From JBBRMG01 sp038230955 (GTDB taxonomy: Bacteria > Patescibacteriota > Doudnabacteria > UBA920): 51,640 bases of DNA. The notes below the pieces were generated by a model. It made no database searches. It was given only the letters and a program-made list of their open reading frames with translations, and was not told the DNA's origin. Of this stretch, positions 22,864-30,387 are shown in pieces. Within the stretch, counting starts at the first letter, position 1. Each line of letters starts with the position of its first letter. The stretch is taken from the NCBI GenBank assembly GCA_038230955.1, contig JBBRMG010000004.1:1-51640 (forward strand), written 5' to 3'. A program made the translations under genes and the position numbers.

Positions 22864-23658
22864 ATGATTACAGAAGATTTGATGAGGGAGATGGCTACGG
22901 CTAATCTTCTTAGAATAGTACCGGTTTCGAAAGACCCAATTGAGGCTCTGTACGGTATTAATTGGACTGCTGGTGATACGTCGATGGATCAGATGGATAT
23001 CGCAAAGGCCAACATATGGCTTGAGCCTATCTATTGCCTCGGCCGCCTGGCATTGGCTGCAATTTTCATGGAAAAGTATTTTCCAGCCGTGGAAATTAGC
23101 AGCGCAGAGGTATTGGAAGATTATCTGGCTAATTTTATGGCTAGCATAATGTCCGATCCTCCGCTGCCAAGTGAGCTACATGAACTCCTTATGTACGAGG
23201 AGCCTCATTCCGTGCTAGCGTTTAAAGACGGCACCCAATTTGATCCATTATCAGTCGGTCTGGGTATGGATATACAGCATCCGCGGATAGAAAGCTATCC
23301 AATATGGAAACAAATTGGCAGTTCCTGGCTTTGTTCCCAAGCGCTACTGGAACAAAATCGGCACGCCAAGCTAGAATTGCTCGAGCAGGCCGAGGAGTTC
23401 TGTCCGAACACCACCCTCGTCGCGGAAAATAAAGCCGGTGCATATATGTTACTCGGCGATGTAGACCGCGCAATACAAGAATTGGATAAGGCAATCGAGC
23501 GACGACCAGTCGCCCGTTCCCTGTTTGGCTCCTACTTGCTAGGAAACCAAAACAGTTACCGGTTGTTAACCGATAAATATCCCCCGTTACTGGTCGAGTT
23601 ATTGAAGCAGGAGGTTAAAGACAATGAGCAAAGATATATCGCAAGAGCCCGATCTTAA
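22864..23658 (+). CDS. Unknown protein with a TPR-like C-terminal region
   Basis: A 264-residue protein not matched to a named family. The first two thirds are mixed helix with no catalytic motif; residues ~165-235 (EQAEEFCPNTTLVAENKAG, LLGDVDRAIQELDKAIERRP) read as two tetratricopeptide-like helix pairs, which usually bind other proteins. There is no signal peptide or membrane helix. It has a consensus promoter and good ribosome-binding site, so it is probably highly expressed, and overlaps the next gene by 35 bases, implying translational coupling and a joint role. Confidence 0.7.
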   Translation: MITEDLMREMATANLLRIVPVSKDPIEALYGINWTAGDTSMDQMDIAKANIWLEPIYCLGRLALAAIFMEKYFPAVEISSAEVLEDYLANFMASIMSDPPLPSELHELLMYEEPHSVLAFKDGTQFDPLSVGLGMDIQHPRIESYPIWKQIGSSWLCSQALLEQNRHAKLELLEQAEEFCPNTTLVAENKAGAYMLLGDVDRAIQELDKAIERRPVARSLFGSYLLGNQNSYRLLTDKYPPLLVELLKQEVKDNEQRYIARARS

Positions 23659-23827
23659 CAGAGTCGCCGAAATACTGGCGGCAATGTCGGATGAAGACCG
23701 ACAAGTCATGGAGTCCATGATGAAAGCCAAAGACCTAGCGACAGTCCGTGCGGCGATCTCGCAAGTATGCGCACGGAACTTCTCCCACAATGTGGGAGAC
23801 AAGGTCAAGGAGACATTGAAAAAATAA
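23624..23827 (+). CDS. Small helical protein of unknown function
   Basis: A 67-residue acidic helical protein, MSKDISQEPDL onward, with no recognised domain. It overlaps the end of the upstream gene by 35 bases in another frame and has its own GGAGG ribosome-binding site at 23610-23614, 9 bases before the ATG, so it is very likely translated. Inside it lies a perfect DNA palindrome TCTCCCACA-A-TGTGGGAGA (about 23776-23794). The operon ends at the terminator 23850-23884. Confidence 0.7.
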   Translation: MSKDISQEPDLNRVAEILAAMSDEDRQVMESMMKAKDLATVRAAISQVCARNFSHNVGDKVKETLKK

Positions 23828-23849
23828 TGCGTTAGCCTTAACAAGGCAT

Positions 23850-23884
23850 AGTCAGTAGTGATCATTTCGCTACTGACTTTTTTT
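23850..23884 (+). terminator. Terminator of the 22864-23827 operon
   Basis: AGTCAGTAG...CTACTGACT stem followed by seven T. Confidence 0.9.
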
Positions 23885-23888
23885 ATAC

Positions 23889-23925
23889 AAAAAACCACCC
23901 ATCTATTTTATAGCTGGGTGGTTTT
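23889..23925 (-). terminator. Terminator of the ribosomal protein operon
   Basis: AAACCACCC...GGGTGGTTT stem with T-run on the minus strand, 11 bases beyond the rpsI stop codon. Confidence 0.9.
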
Positions 23926-23935
23926 GTAATATATA

Positions 23936-24646
23936 TTAACGCTTCGCCCACTGTGGGCTTCTACGAGCGCGACGCAAACCTGGTTTCTTGCGTTCCTTTT
24001 TGCGATCATCACGAGTCAGTAATCCATTCTTCTTTAAGACGGCGCGGATTTCATCATTCATAGAAGCTAGCGCTTGAGCCAGTGCATGACGCATTGCCTG
24101 GGACTGTGAGTGAATACCACCGCCATTAACAGAAGCGGTGAAATAGAAATCATTCCCAAAACCAGTTAACTGGAATGGCTGAGCAATTTCATCTTGAAAA
24201 ATCTGATGTTCAAAGTATTTGTTAATTTCTTTCTTATTAACCAAGGAGTGGCCTTTGCCCGCAAACAAGCGAATATTAGCGACTGATGTCTTGCGACGAC
24301 CAGTAGCAAAAATGTAGCGGCCATCAGAAATAGTGGGTTTGGTAAACTTGATTGCTTCAACTTCTGGCAAAGTTTCAATAGTGACCGCAGCAGTCGCAGT
24401 AGCTACCGGCTTAGCATCCTCAGCGCCCTCGCCTTTCTTAGTAGCGTGAGCTTTAGGCTCTGCTTTGTGGGCTGCCACTTTTTTGGCTACGGCTTTCTTT
24501 GCAACCGGCTCTTTAGTGACGTGATCCTTGTCAGCGTGCTCTTTGGTGGCATGGGTCTTTGGCTCTGCTTTGTGGGCAGCCTTAACAACCGGCTTCTTTT
24601 CAGCCTTGTCAGTAGTCTTTTTAGTTGTGTCGTCGGTCTTTACCAT
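23936..24646 (-). CDS. rpsI: 30S ribosomal protein S9 with long N-terminal extension
   Basis: A 236-residue S9; the conserved domain occupies only the last ~125 residues (ATGRRKTSVANIRLFAGKG ... SVNGGGIHSQSQAMRHALAQAL ... LRRARRSPQWAKR), with the C-terminal KR tail that reaches the ribosomal P site. The first ~105 residues are a Lys/Ala/Glu/His-rich extension containing an internal repeat (AHKAEPKTHATK and AHKAEPKAHATK), absent from typical S9 of ~130 residues. It is the last gene of the operon, 4 bases after rplM, and is followed by a terminator. The extension is probably disordered and may touch rRNA. Confidence 0.97.
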   Translation of the reverse strand: MVKTDDTTKKTTDKAEKKPVVKAAHKAEPKTHATKEHADKDHVTKEPVAKKAVAKKVAAHKAEPKAHATKKGEGAEDAKPVATATAAVTIETLPEVEAIKFTKPTISDGRYIFATGRRKTSVANIRLFAGKGHSLVNKKEINKYFEHQIFQDEIAQPFQLTGFGNDFYFTASVNGGGIHSQSQAMRHALAQALASMNDEIRAVLKKNGLLTRDDRKKERKKPGLRRARRSPQWAKR

Positions 24647-24650
24647 ATAA

Positions 24651-25094
24651 TTATGCGCTCTTTACTTGCTTGGTCTTCTTGCCAGCATCAATCTTGTAAT
24701 TGTGTTCAGTCCCCTTAACTATTTTCAGGCGGGATACCAATTTCTTACGGAATTTAATATCATCGATCATAGAGAATACAGCGCGGCGCAGAACAGACTC
24801 AGGGCTACGAACAATCTCGTCTTTCAGCTTCTTAGTCTTAATACCGCCCAGGTAACCAGAGTGATGGTAATAGTTCCGTTGTTCAATCTTGCGACCGGTA
24901 AACTTCAGCTTATCTACGTTTGTCGCCACTACAAAGTCACCCATATCCATATGCGGCGTGAAATCGCGCTTGTGCTTGCCACGGAGGATGTTTGCAATCT
25001 GAGTAGCAACGCGACCCATGGAATCACTGGAAGCATCTATTTCGTGCCAGGTGCGGGCTACAGTTGTCGGTAATGTAATTTTTTGAGTCTTCAT
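24651..25094 (-). CDS. rplM: 50S ribosomal protein L13
   Basis: A 147-residue L13. Diagnostic stretches are RTWHEIDASSDSMGRVATQIANILRGKHK, GDFVVATNVDKLKFTGRK, YYHHSGYLGGIK and SVLRRAVFSMI. L13 is an early-assembly protein of the large subunit. It follows rplQ by 28 bases and precedes rpsI, the usual rplM-rpsI pair. Length is normal for the family. Confidence 0.98.
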   Translation of the reverse strand: MKTQKITLPTTVARTWHEIDASSDSMGRVATQIANILRGKHKRDFTPHMDMGDFVVATNVDKLKFTGRKIEQRNYYHHSGYLGGIKTKKLKDEIVRSPESVLRRAVFSMIDDIKFRKKLVSRLKIVKGTEHNYKIDAGKKTKQVKSA

Positions 25095-25122
25095 GATAGT
25101 GAGGTTATTCTAATAGTCGAAA

Positions 25123-25467
25123 TTATTCGACGAATTCCAGAACCGCTTTGGACTTGCCAGCAGCCGGGTCATTTAACTTTATCAAACGCATATATCCGCC
25201 TGGTCGGTCAGCGTACTTCGGGCCGAATACATCCATAGCTTTAGCAGCAGCATTGGCGGTTAAACCGGAAAGCAACATGCGGCGGCTTTGAAGTGTCCCT
25301 GTTTTAGCTTTGGTGATCAGTTTTTCAACGTACGGTTTGACCGCACGGGCATTAGCATAAGAAGTTTCAATTCTTTCATAGAGAATCGCCGAAGAAGCCA
25401 AAGTGCGCAACAGTTTGCGTCTGTGGTCCATGCCTTTACCGAATTTTCGCTTCTTTAAATGTCTCAT
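25123..25467 (-). CDS. rplQ: 50S ribosomal protein L17
   Basis: A 114-residue L17: MRHLKKRKFGKGMDHRRKLLRTLASSAILYERI at the N terminus is the family signature, followed by ARAVKPYVEKLITKAK and the C-terminal GGYMRLIKLNDPAAGKSKAVLEFVE. It sits 23 bases after rpoA, the standard order in the alpha operon. Ribosomal large-subunit component near the exit tunnel. Confidence 0.98.
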   Translation of the reverse strand: MRHLKKRKFGKGMDHRRKLLRTLASSAILYERIETSYANARAVKPYVEKLITKAKTGTLQSRRMLLSGLTANAAAKAMDVFGPKYADRPGGYMRLIKLNDPAAGKSKAVLEFVE

Positions 25468-25490
25468 ATCTGTATAGTTACTTTATGCGA

Positions 25491-26450
25491 TTACTCGCGT
25501 CCTAATATGGTTAAAATCTCTGCGATAGTCTTGTCGCCCAAACCAGCCATGTTGTTAATGTCATCGGTGCTCAAAGCTTCGAGCCCTTCAACAGTGACAA
25601 CACCATTTTTGGTCAGTGCGTTTTTAGCGCGGTTAGACAAGTTCAGTTCATCTAGGCTTCGGCCGGTTTCATCAGGACCATCTAAGTTCGGCATAGAAGA
25701 TGCTTCGGTGTCGCCCTCGGTAGTTTCATCTGCAGCTTCAATGGCTGGCGGGTTGAAAGCAGCGCCGGCACCATTAAACATCATTGTAAAATGATCGACC
25801 AGAATACCAGCTGCGATGTCGGAAGCTTCTTGACCGTTGATAGAACCGTCGGTAGTCATGTTGAGTACTAATTTGTCATAGTCAGTCTTTTGACCAACAC
25901 GCACGTTGCTGATGTCATAGTATACAGACTTTACTGGGGAGTAGATAGCATCAATAGACAACATACCAGCTTCTAAGCGCGGGTTTTCCCGAGCTTCCAC
26001 TGGAACATAACCACGACCTTGTTCAACAATAAGCTCCATGTCAAAGTCAGAATTTTTGTTATCAAGGGTGCAAATGTACATGTCCTTGCTCACAATTTCT
26101 ACTTGGTCGTTGCCTTGAATATCAGCGGCGGTAATTACCCCTTCGCCCTTCTTCTTCAAAGACAAGCGCACTGGCTCAACACTATGACTGCGAACAGCCA
26201 ACTTTTTCAAGTTCAGAATAATTTGGATAACGTCTTCTTTAACGTTGGGAATGGTAGAAAATTCGTGATCGACGAATTTAATCTTGACCGCAGTAACTGC
26301 AGCGCCTGGCATGGACGACAACAAAACGCGGCGAAGAGCGTTACCAATGGTAACACCATAGCCAGGATACAAAGGCTCGAGCGTCAGCTCGTACTTATTT
26401 CCTTCGAGATGCTTGACCTCGACATTGTTAGGTAGTTGGATTGGGTTCAT
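25491..26450 (-). CDS. rpoA: DNA-directed RNA polymerase subunit alpha
   Basis: A 319-residue alpha subunit. The N-terminal dimerisation domain has ELTLEPLYPGYGVTIGNALRRVLLSSMPGAAVTAV with NALRRVLLSS as signature, and VEQGRGYVPVEAR. After an acidic linker (about 235-258) the C-terminal domain has LDELNLSNRAKNALTKNGVVTVEGL and the helix-hairpin-helix GLGDKTIAEI that contacts DNA UP elements and activators. Alpha dimers nucleate polymerase assembly. It lies between rpsD and rplQ; an inverted repeat fills the 110-base gap before it. Confidence 0.98.
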   Translation of the reverse strand: MNPIQLPNNVEVKHLEGNKYELTLEPLYPGYGVTIGNALRRVLLSSMPGAAVTAVKIKFVDHEFSTIPNVKEDVIQIILNLKKLAVRSHSVEPVRLSLKKKGEGVITAADIQGNDQVEIVSKDMYICTLDNKNSDFDMELIVEQGRGYVPVEARENPRLEAGMLSIDAIYSPVKSVYYDISNVRVGQKTDYDKLVLNMTTDGSINGQEASDIAAGILVDHFTMMFNGAGAAFNPPAIEAADETTEGDTEASSMPNLDGPDETGRSLDELNLSNRAKNALTKNGVVTVEGLEALSTDDINNMAGLGDKTIAEILTILGRE

Positions 26451-26469
26451 ACATTTGCCTCACTATTGC

Positions 26470-26512
26470 AATTGACCAGTTGTGATTCAGCCCGTAGTCG
26501 TGCAGGTCAATT
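26470..26512 (-). promoter_or_regulatory. Inverted repeat in the rpsD-rpoA gap
   Basis: Perfect AATTGACC...GGTCAATT arms 27 bases apart in the 110-base gap, an unusually long spacer in this operon. It could be a leader for rpoA or an attenuation/processing site; no T-run follows, so it is not a plain terminator. Confidence 0.45.
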
Positions 26513-26560
26513 AGAATATATTAATTGCTTAATGAGAAATAAATAATAGATAAAGATAAA

Positions 26561-27169
26561 TTAAATTCTACTATAGTGTTCAACAATGAGCTGGGTGTTG
26601 ATAGTGTTTTCAATCTGTTCAGATGTCGGAACGGACAGGACTTTACCAGCTAGTTCAGCGGCCTTCAGCTCTACCCATTCCTGAGTAGTGAAGCCTTTCA
26701 GCTTTTCTTTCTGGATTTCCATGTAAGCCGACTTGGCTTTTGGTTCGCGAACTTTCACAGTGTCACCCGGTTTAGTAGCGTAGGAAGGAATATCTACTTT
26801 CTTGCCGTTGACTTCAAAGAAACCGTGATTGACTAACTGCCGAGCTTGAGCGCGAGTTTCAGCAAAACCGAGACGGAACACAACGTTGTCCAAACGCAAT
26901 TCGAGTAGTTTCAACAAGTTGTCACCGGTCACGCCGGCTTGCTTGTGGGCTTTGTCGAAGTAGCGGAGGAACTGACGTTCCATGACACCGTAATTTATCT
27001 TGGCTTTCTGCTTTTCACGCAATTGCAATCCGTATTCAGATACTCTGGAACGGCGTTGGCCATGCTCACCCGGAGCGTATCCACGCTTTGGTAAAATTCG
27101 AGCATCTTTTGGTGTGAAAGCCATTCCTAGACGGCGGGCTCTTTTAACTTTTGGTCCTGTATATCGCAT
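26561..27169 (-). CDS. rpsD: 30S ribosomal protein S4
   Basis: A 202-residue S4: N-terminal MRYTGPKVKRARRLGMAF and GEHGQRRSRVSEYGLQLREKQKAKINYGV, then the S4 RNA-binding domain LELRLDNVVFRLGFAETRAQARQLVNHGFFEVNGKKV. The N-terminal four-cysteine zinc motif of some S4 proteins is absent. S4 nucleates 30S assembly on 16S rRNA and in many bacteria represses its own operon. Normal length; 15 bases after rpsK. Confidence 0.98.
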   Translation of the reverse strand: MRYTGPKVKRARRLGMAFTPKDARILPKRGYAPGEHGQRRSRVSEYGLQLREKQKAKINYGVMERQFLRYFDKAHKQAGVTGDNLLKLLELRLDNVVFRLGFAETRAQARQLVNHGFFEVNGKKVDIPSYATKPGDTVKVREPKAKSAYMEIQKEKLKGFTTQEWVELKAAELAGKVLSVPTSEQIENTINTQLIVEHYSRI

Positions 27170-27184
27170 AGTATTATATAAATC

Positions 27185-27652
27185 TTAGACGCGACGCGGC
27201 TTCTTCGGCCGAACCCCCCCGTGGGCAACTGGAGTCTCATCCTTAATGGTCAATACGGCCAGTCCGGAGCTTTGCAGTGCCCGAACAGCAGACTCACGAC
27301 CGGAGCCAATGCCCTTGATAAACACATCTACTTCTACTAATCCGCGTTCTTTCACGCGAGCTAGAGTGTCTTCCATAGTCTTACCACCGGCGTACGGAGT
27401 AGATTTCTTGGAGCCTTTAAATCCGGCTTTACCGGCGCTGCCCCAAGCCACAACGTTGCCAATAATATCAGTCACAGTAACAATGGTGTTGTTATAAGAA
27501 GAGGTAATGTAAATACGACCCTTGGTGATCTTAATTTTGGACTTCTTTTTCTTACCGCCCTTAATCTTAGATCCCATAGTCGCAACACCGGTGTCTGCAG
27601 TAGCAGTAACCGGAGCGGCAGTTTCAGTTGTGGTGATGTCTTCGTCAGCCAT
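27185..27652 (-). CDS. rpsK: 30S ribosomal protein S11
   Basis: A 155-residue S11. After an N-terminal ~30-residue Ala/Thr/Lys extension comes the conserved domain: GRIYITSSYNNTIVTVTDIIGNVVAWGSAGKAGFKGSKKSTPYA, IKGIGSGRESAVRALQSSGL and the C-terminal DETPVAHGGVRPKKPRRV. S11 forms part of the mRNA exit channel platform. It begins 11 bases after rpsM. The extension makes it about 25 residues longer than usual. Confidence 0.98.
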   Translation of the reverse strand: MADEDITTTETAAPVTATADTGVATMGSKIKGGKKKKSKIKITKGRIYITSSYNNTIVTVTDIIGNVVAWGSAGKAGFKGSKKSTPYAGGKTMEDTLARVKERGLVEVDVFIKGIGSGRESAVRALQSSGLAVLTIKDETPVAHGGVRPKKPRRV

Positions 27653-27663
27653 ATATATGTAGT

Positions 27664-28053
27664 TTAGGTCTTATCAGATGACTTCTTGCGGCCGGATCCG
27701 GCAGTACGGCGAACATTGCCGTGGCGAGTTCTAGAGTTCGTTTTAGTACGCTGACCGCGCACAGGCAACCCTTTGCTGTGGCGACTGCCCCTGTAGGAAC
27801 CGATTTCTTTGAGGCGCTTGATGTTCAGCAATATTTGCTGGCGCAAGGAACCTTCTATTTTGAAATTCTTTTCAATAAAGTCACGCAACATGCCGAGCTC
27901 TTCTTCAGACAAATCTTTGGTGCGCTTATCCGGATCAATTTTAGTTTCAGCTAAAATCTTTTTGGATAATGTTAAACCAATACCATATAAATATGGTAAT
28001 GATGCTTCGATTCTTTTTTCATTAGGGAGGTTAACTCCGGCAATACGGGCCAT
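27664..28053 (-). CDS. rpsM: 30S ribosomal protein S13
   Basis: A 129-residue S13 beginning MARIAGVNLPNEKRIEASLPYLYGIG, with the helix LRQQILLNIKRLKEIGSYRGSRHSKGLPVRGQRTKTNSRTRHG that contacts 16S rRNA and tRNA. It follows rpmJ by 18 bases. Lys/Arg-rich tail as in the family; length slightly above average. Confidence 0.98.
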   Translation of the reverse strand: MARIAGVNLPNEKRIEASLPYLYGIGLTLSKKILAETKIDPDKRTKDLSEEELGMLRDFIEKNFKIEGSLRQQILLNIKRLKEIGSYRGSRHSKGLPVRGQRTKTNSRTRHGNVRRTAGSGRKKSSDKT

Positions 28054-28071
28054 ACTATAATTTTCCTTGGA

Positions 28072-28185
28072 TTATCCTTGACGTTGTTTGTGCTTCGGTG
28101 TTTGGCAAATGACAAAAACACGGCCGAACCGCTTCACAATTTTACAATTCTTACACATTGGCTTTACGCTTGCACGTACTTTCAT
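28072..28185 (-). CDS. rpmJ: 50S ribosomal protein L36
   Basis: A 37-residue gene read directly from the minus strand: ATG at 28185, TAA at 28074-28072. The product MKVRASVKPMCKNCKIVKRF ... continues FGRVFVICQTPKHKQRQG, with the Cys/Cys...Cys/His zinc ligand set of L36. It lies between infA and rpsM, its normal place. The gene is too short for usual length cut-offs. Confidence 0.95.
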   Translation of the reverse strand: MKVRASVKPMCKNCKIVKRFGRVFVICQTPKHKQRQG

Positions 28186-28203
28186 ATCTTTCAATATCCT
28201 TGT

Positions 28204-28274
28204 CTGCCTATTCGCTCTTTAAGTGCGGGGCAGATAATTAAGGAAGGTTGCCCTTCCAATGCTGATTTCTCAGC
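28204..28274 (-). promoter_or_regulatory. Three hairpins between infA and rpmJ
   Basis: On the minus strand: GCTGA-GAAA-TCAGC (28274-28261), GGAAGG-GCAA-CCTTCC (28257-28242), both with GNRA tetraloops, then CTGCC...GGCAG (28233-28204), in a 125-base gap inside an otherwise tight operon. This looks like a structured ribosomal-protein leader; the binding protein is unknown. Confidence 0.5.
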
Positions 28275-28310
28275 CGCGGGTGAAATTAGTATATTTACAA
28301 CTACTGTGGA

Positions 28311-28550
28311 CTAGCGCAGACGACGTATGATTCGGCCTTTGGCCAAATCATACGGGGTCATTTCGAGGAGAACTTTGTCTCCTGGGAGGACCCGAATTTT
28401 GTGCATACGCATTTTTCCGGCCAAATGGCCCAAAACTATCTGTCCCGCCTCCAATTGGATGCGGAATCGGCCGTTTGGCAAGCTCTCGGTAACTTTACCC
28501 TCGAGCTCTATAGTCTGCTTGGAATTGTCATTACTGCCCGAATTCGCCAA
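28311..28550 (-). CDS. infA: Translation initiation factor IF-1
   Basis: A 79-residue IF-1. The S1/OB-fold domain reads IELEGKVTESLPNGRFRIQLEAG, GHLAGKMRMHKIRVLPGDKVLLEMTPYDLAKGRIIRRLR, with the HLAGKMR signature. A short polar N-terminal tail (MANSGSNDNSKQT) is extra relative to most IF-1. It binds the 30S A site during initiation. First gene of the ribosomal operon behind the consensus promoter at 28592-28620. Confidence 0.97.
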   Translation of the reverse strand: MANSGSNDNSKQTIELEGKVTESLPNGRFRIQLEAGQIVLGHLAGKMRMHKIRVLPGDKVLLEMTPYDLAKGRIIRRLR

Positions 28551-28591
28551 AATCGTGTGTGCTGTGTAAATATTTAACTAATATTAGACCA

Positions 28592-28620
28592 ATTATAACT
28601 AGGGGGGCGGAAATTGTCAA
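28592..28620 (-). promoter_or_regulatory. Consensus promoter of the infA-rpsI operon
   Basis: Perfect TTGACA (28620-28615), 17-base spacer, TATAAT (28597-28592), about 42 bases before the infA start. Confidence 0.85.
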
Positions 28621-28640
28621 CTCGGAAGCCACGGATTGGC

Positions 28641-30353
28641 CTATTGCACCTTCAAATCCACTTTGCTCCCAAACCACGGAATACTGCTCTGCCATGATGG
28701 CGACAGTTTAATCTCAATATGGTCAATATCAGGGTTAGACAGTAAAATTTCGCTAGCTTCTTGCTTACTCTTACCAGAAATTTGTTGACGGATACCGGCT
28801 TCGTCAATTTTGGGAATGGCTTTGCTTTCATAATGAATCGCCAGCGCTAAAATACCGTTGGCCAAATCTACATTACGAACTTTGAGAGTGATAGAATCTT
28901 GGGCAGCATCTTGCAATGTCTTATTCTCGCCCATCGACAGAGCCAACCGCTCGCGTAGCAGCTTCACCAATTGGTCTTGATCAAAAGCAAAACCAGTAAT
29001 TTGGACTTTTGTGCTTGCCGTAAAAGACGGCGTTTCGGTTCCAACCGGTTTATCAGTAGTAAACTCAGCCGGCGTGGCAATGTAAGCGTCGCTTAATAAA
29101 GTTAAGTTTTGATCTTTTAATTTAGTGCGGATGCCGTCGACTACTCCGGTATTAATACCCTTTTGAGCCGCCTTGATATCATCCGCTGAAATTACAGAAA
29201 TAAATCGGGAGGCGCCACCAACTACTTGTGACACCGTTTTTGCATACAAACGTTGTGGCTGAGTGCCAAACGCTTGGTTGGTAATTTCCATGCGTGTACC
29301 GGCAGGAAGATTATAGGCCTCTCCCCCATTTTGCGCCGTAATATCACCCAACGTCGCCCCGGTATCATTATTAGGACTTGATAATGCCTTGATATTATTT
29401 TGATCTGCGTCGAAAGTATAATTCTTATTTCCCACGCTCAATACGGTTGTGGTGGCTTTTAAATTAATGGGCGACCCCGTTAAATTATAGATAACCACGC
29501 GGCCCTGAGCTTTGCTGCCCACTTCTTTTTTTCCAGTGGTCTGGAACGTTTGGGATTGATCCACTAATTCGCTGACCTGTTTTGCCGGCATCGTTAATTT
29601 AGCAGCGTCAGCCGAAGTCACTTTAGTATCTAAGTTCATATCGATGTCGCGAGAAATGTTTTGCACTTTTGCGTAAGCAATAACCTCAGCATGAGGCAAC
29701 ACCACTAACATCAACACCATTAACACAACGAGGCTAATAGCAACAAAAGCAATTAATTTTTTACGCGGTAAGCGGCTATTAATTTGAGAGTCGTGTTTTG
29801 CTAACGGCGGTACTGCCCGTTGGCGAGAAACTTGAGCAGATCTGGCTGCCAACGAAGGCAACGCAGCAGCTAATCCTTCAGCATTTTTCGTCGTAGTCGT
29901 AGATGATTTGATAGTTCGGCGAATAGGACTAGTCGGTACCACCGCTACACCAGGAACAGCCTTCCGCAATAGTTTTGTCGGGCGCTTCACGGGACGTGAT
30001 GCCATGGCTTCTGGTTCCGGCATTTCTGGTAGCACAACAGCAGGCGGTTGGGTATGATGGGACCGACGACCGATGTCAGAAAAACCCCGTGGCCCAGGAC
30101 TCTTCGGCAAAAATCTCAATGCAAATCCAGCTTCCTTGGCATACATCTGGCCAACTTCGTCCATTGTTAAAATGGATGCAGTTTTGCCCATCATATCAAT
30201 CTGCTTTTTAAGCAAGCGGAGGTTGATACTATCGGCAAATATAAAACTTTTCTTAGGAAAAACTAAAACCACCTCGGGAACTTTTTCCCGTTTTAGTTTG
30301 GACGTAATCTTTGCAACGTCGTCCTCAAGGTTTAAATATATGGTTTTTACCAT
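28641..30353 (-). CDS. Membrane protein with large extracytoplasmic beta region (CPR-typical)
   Basis: A 570-residue protein. Residues 1-85 form a small alpha/beta domain (TIYLNLEDDVAKITSKLKREKVPEVVLVFPKKS) predicted cytoplasmic, then a Pro/Arg/Thr-rich linker, one membrane helix (about 198-220) and a ~350-residue outside part with beta segments such as GRVVIYNLTGSPINLKATTTVLS and NLPAGTRMEITNQ. Similar CPR proteins are sometimes annotated baseplate-J-like; function unknown. The extracellular part resembles polymer-forming or adhesin domains. It lies 34 bases downstream of pgi on the same strand. Confidence 0.65.
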   Translation of the reverse strand: MVKTIYLNLEDDVAKITSKLKREKVPEVVLVFPKKSFIFADSINLRLLKKQIDMMGKTASILTMDEVGQMYAKEAGFALRFLPKSPGPRGFSDIGRRSHHTQPPAVVLPEMPEPEAMASRPVKRPTKLLRKAVPGVAVVPTSPIRRTIKSSTTTTKNAEGLAAALPSLAARSAQVSRQRAVPPLAKHDSQINSRLPRKKLIAFVAISLVVLMVLMLVVLPHAEVIAYAKVQNISRDIDMNLDTKVTSADAAKLTMPAKQVSELVDQSQTFQTTGKKEVGSKAQGRVVIYNLTGSPINLKATTTVLSVGNKNYTFDADQNNIKALSSPNNDTGATLGDITAQNGGEAYNLPAGTRMEITNQAFGTQPQRLYAKTVSQVVGGASRFISVISADDIKAAQKGINTGVVDGIRTKLKDQNLTLLSDAYIATPAEFTTDKPVGTETPSFTASTKVQITGFAFDQDQLVKLLRERLALSMGENKTLQDAAQDSITLKVRNVDLANGILALAIHYESKAIPKIDEAGIRQQISGKSKQEASEILLSNPDIDHIEIKLSPSWQSSIPWFGSKVDLKVQ

Positions 30354-30387
30354 GACTAAAGGCTATTTATGCCCTTATTGTACGATA

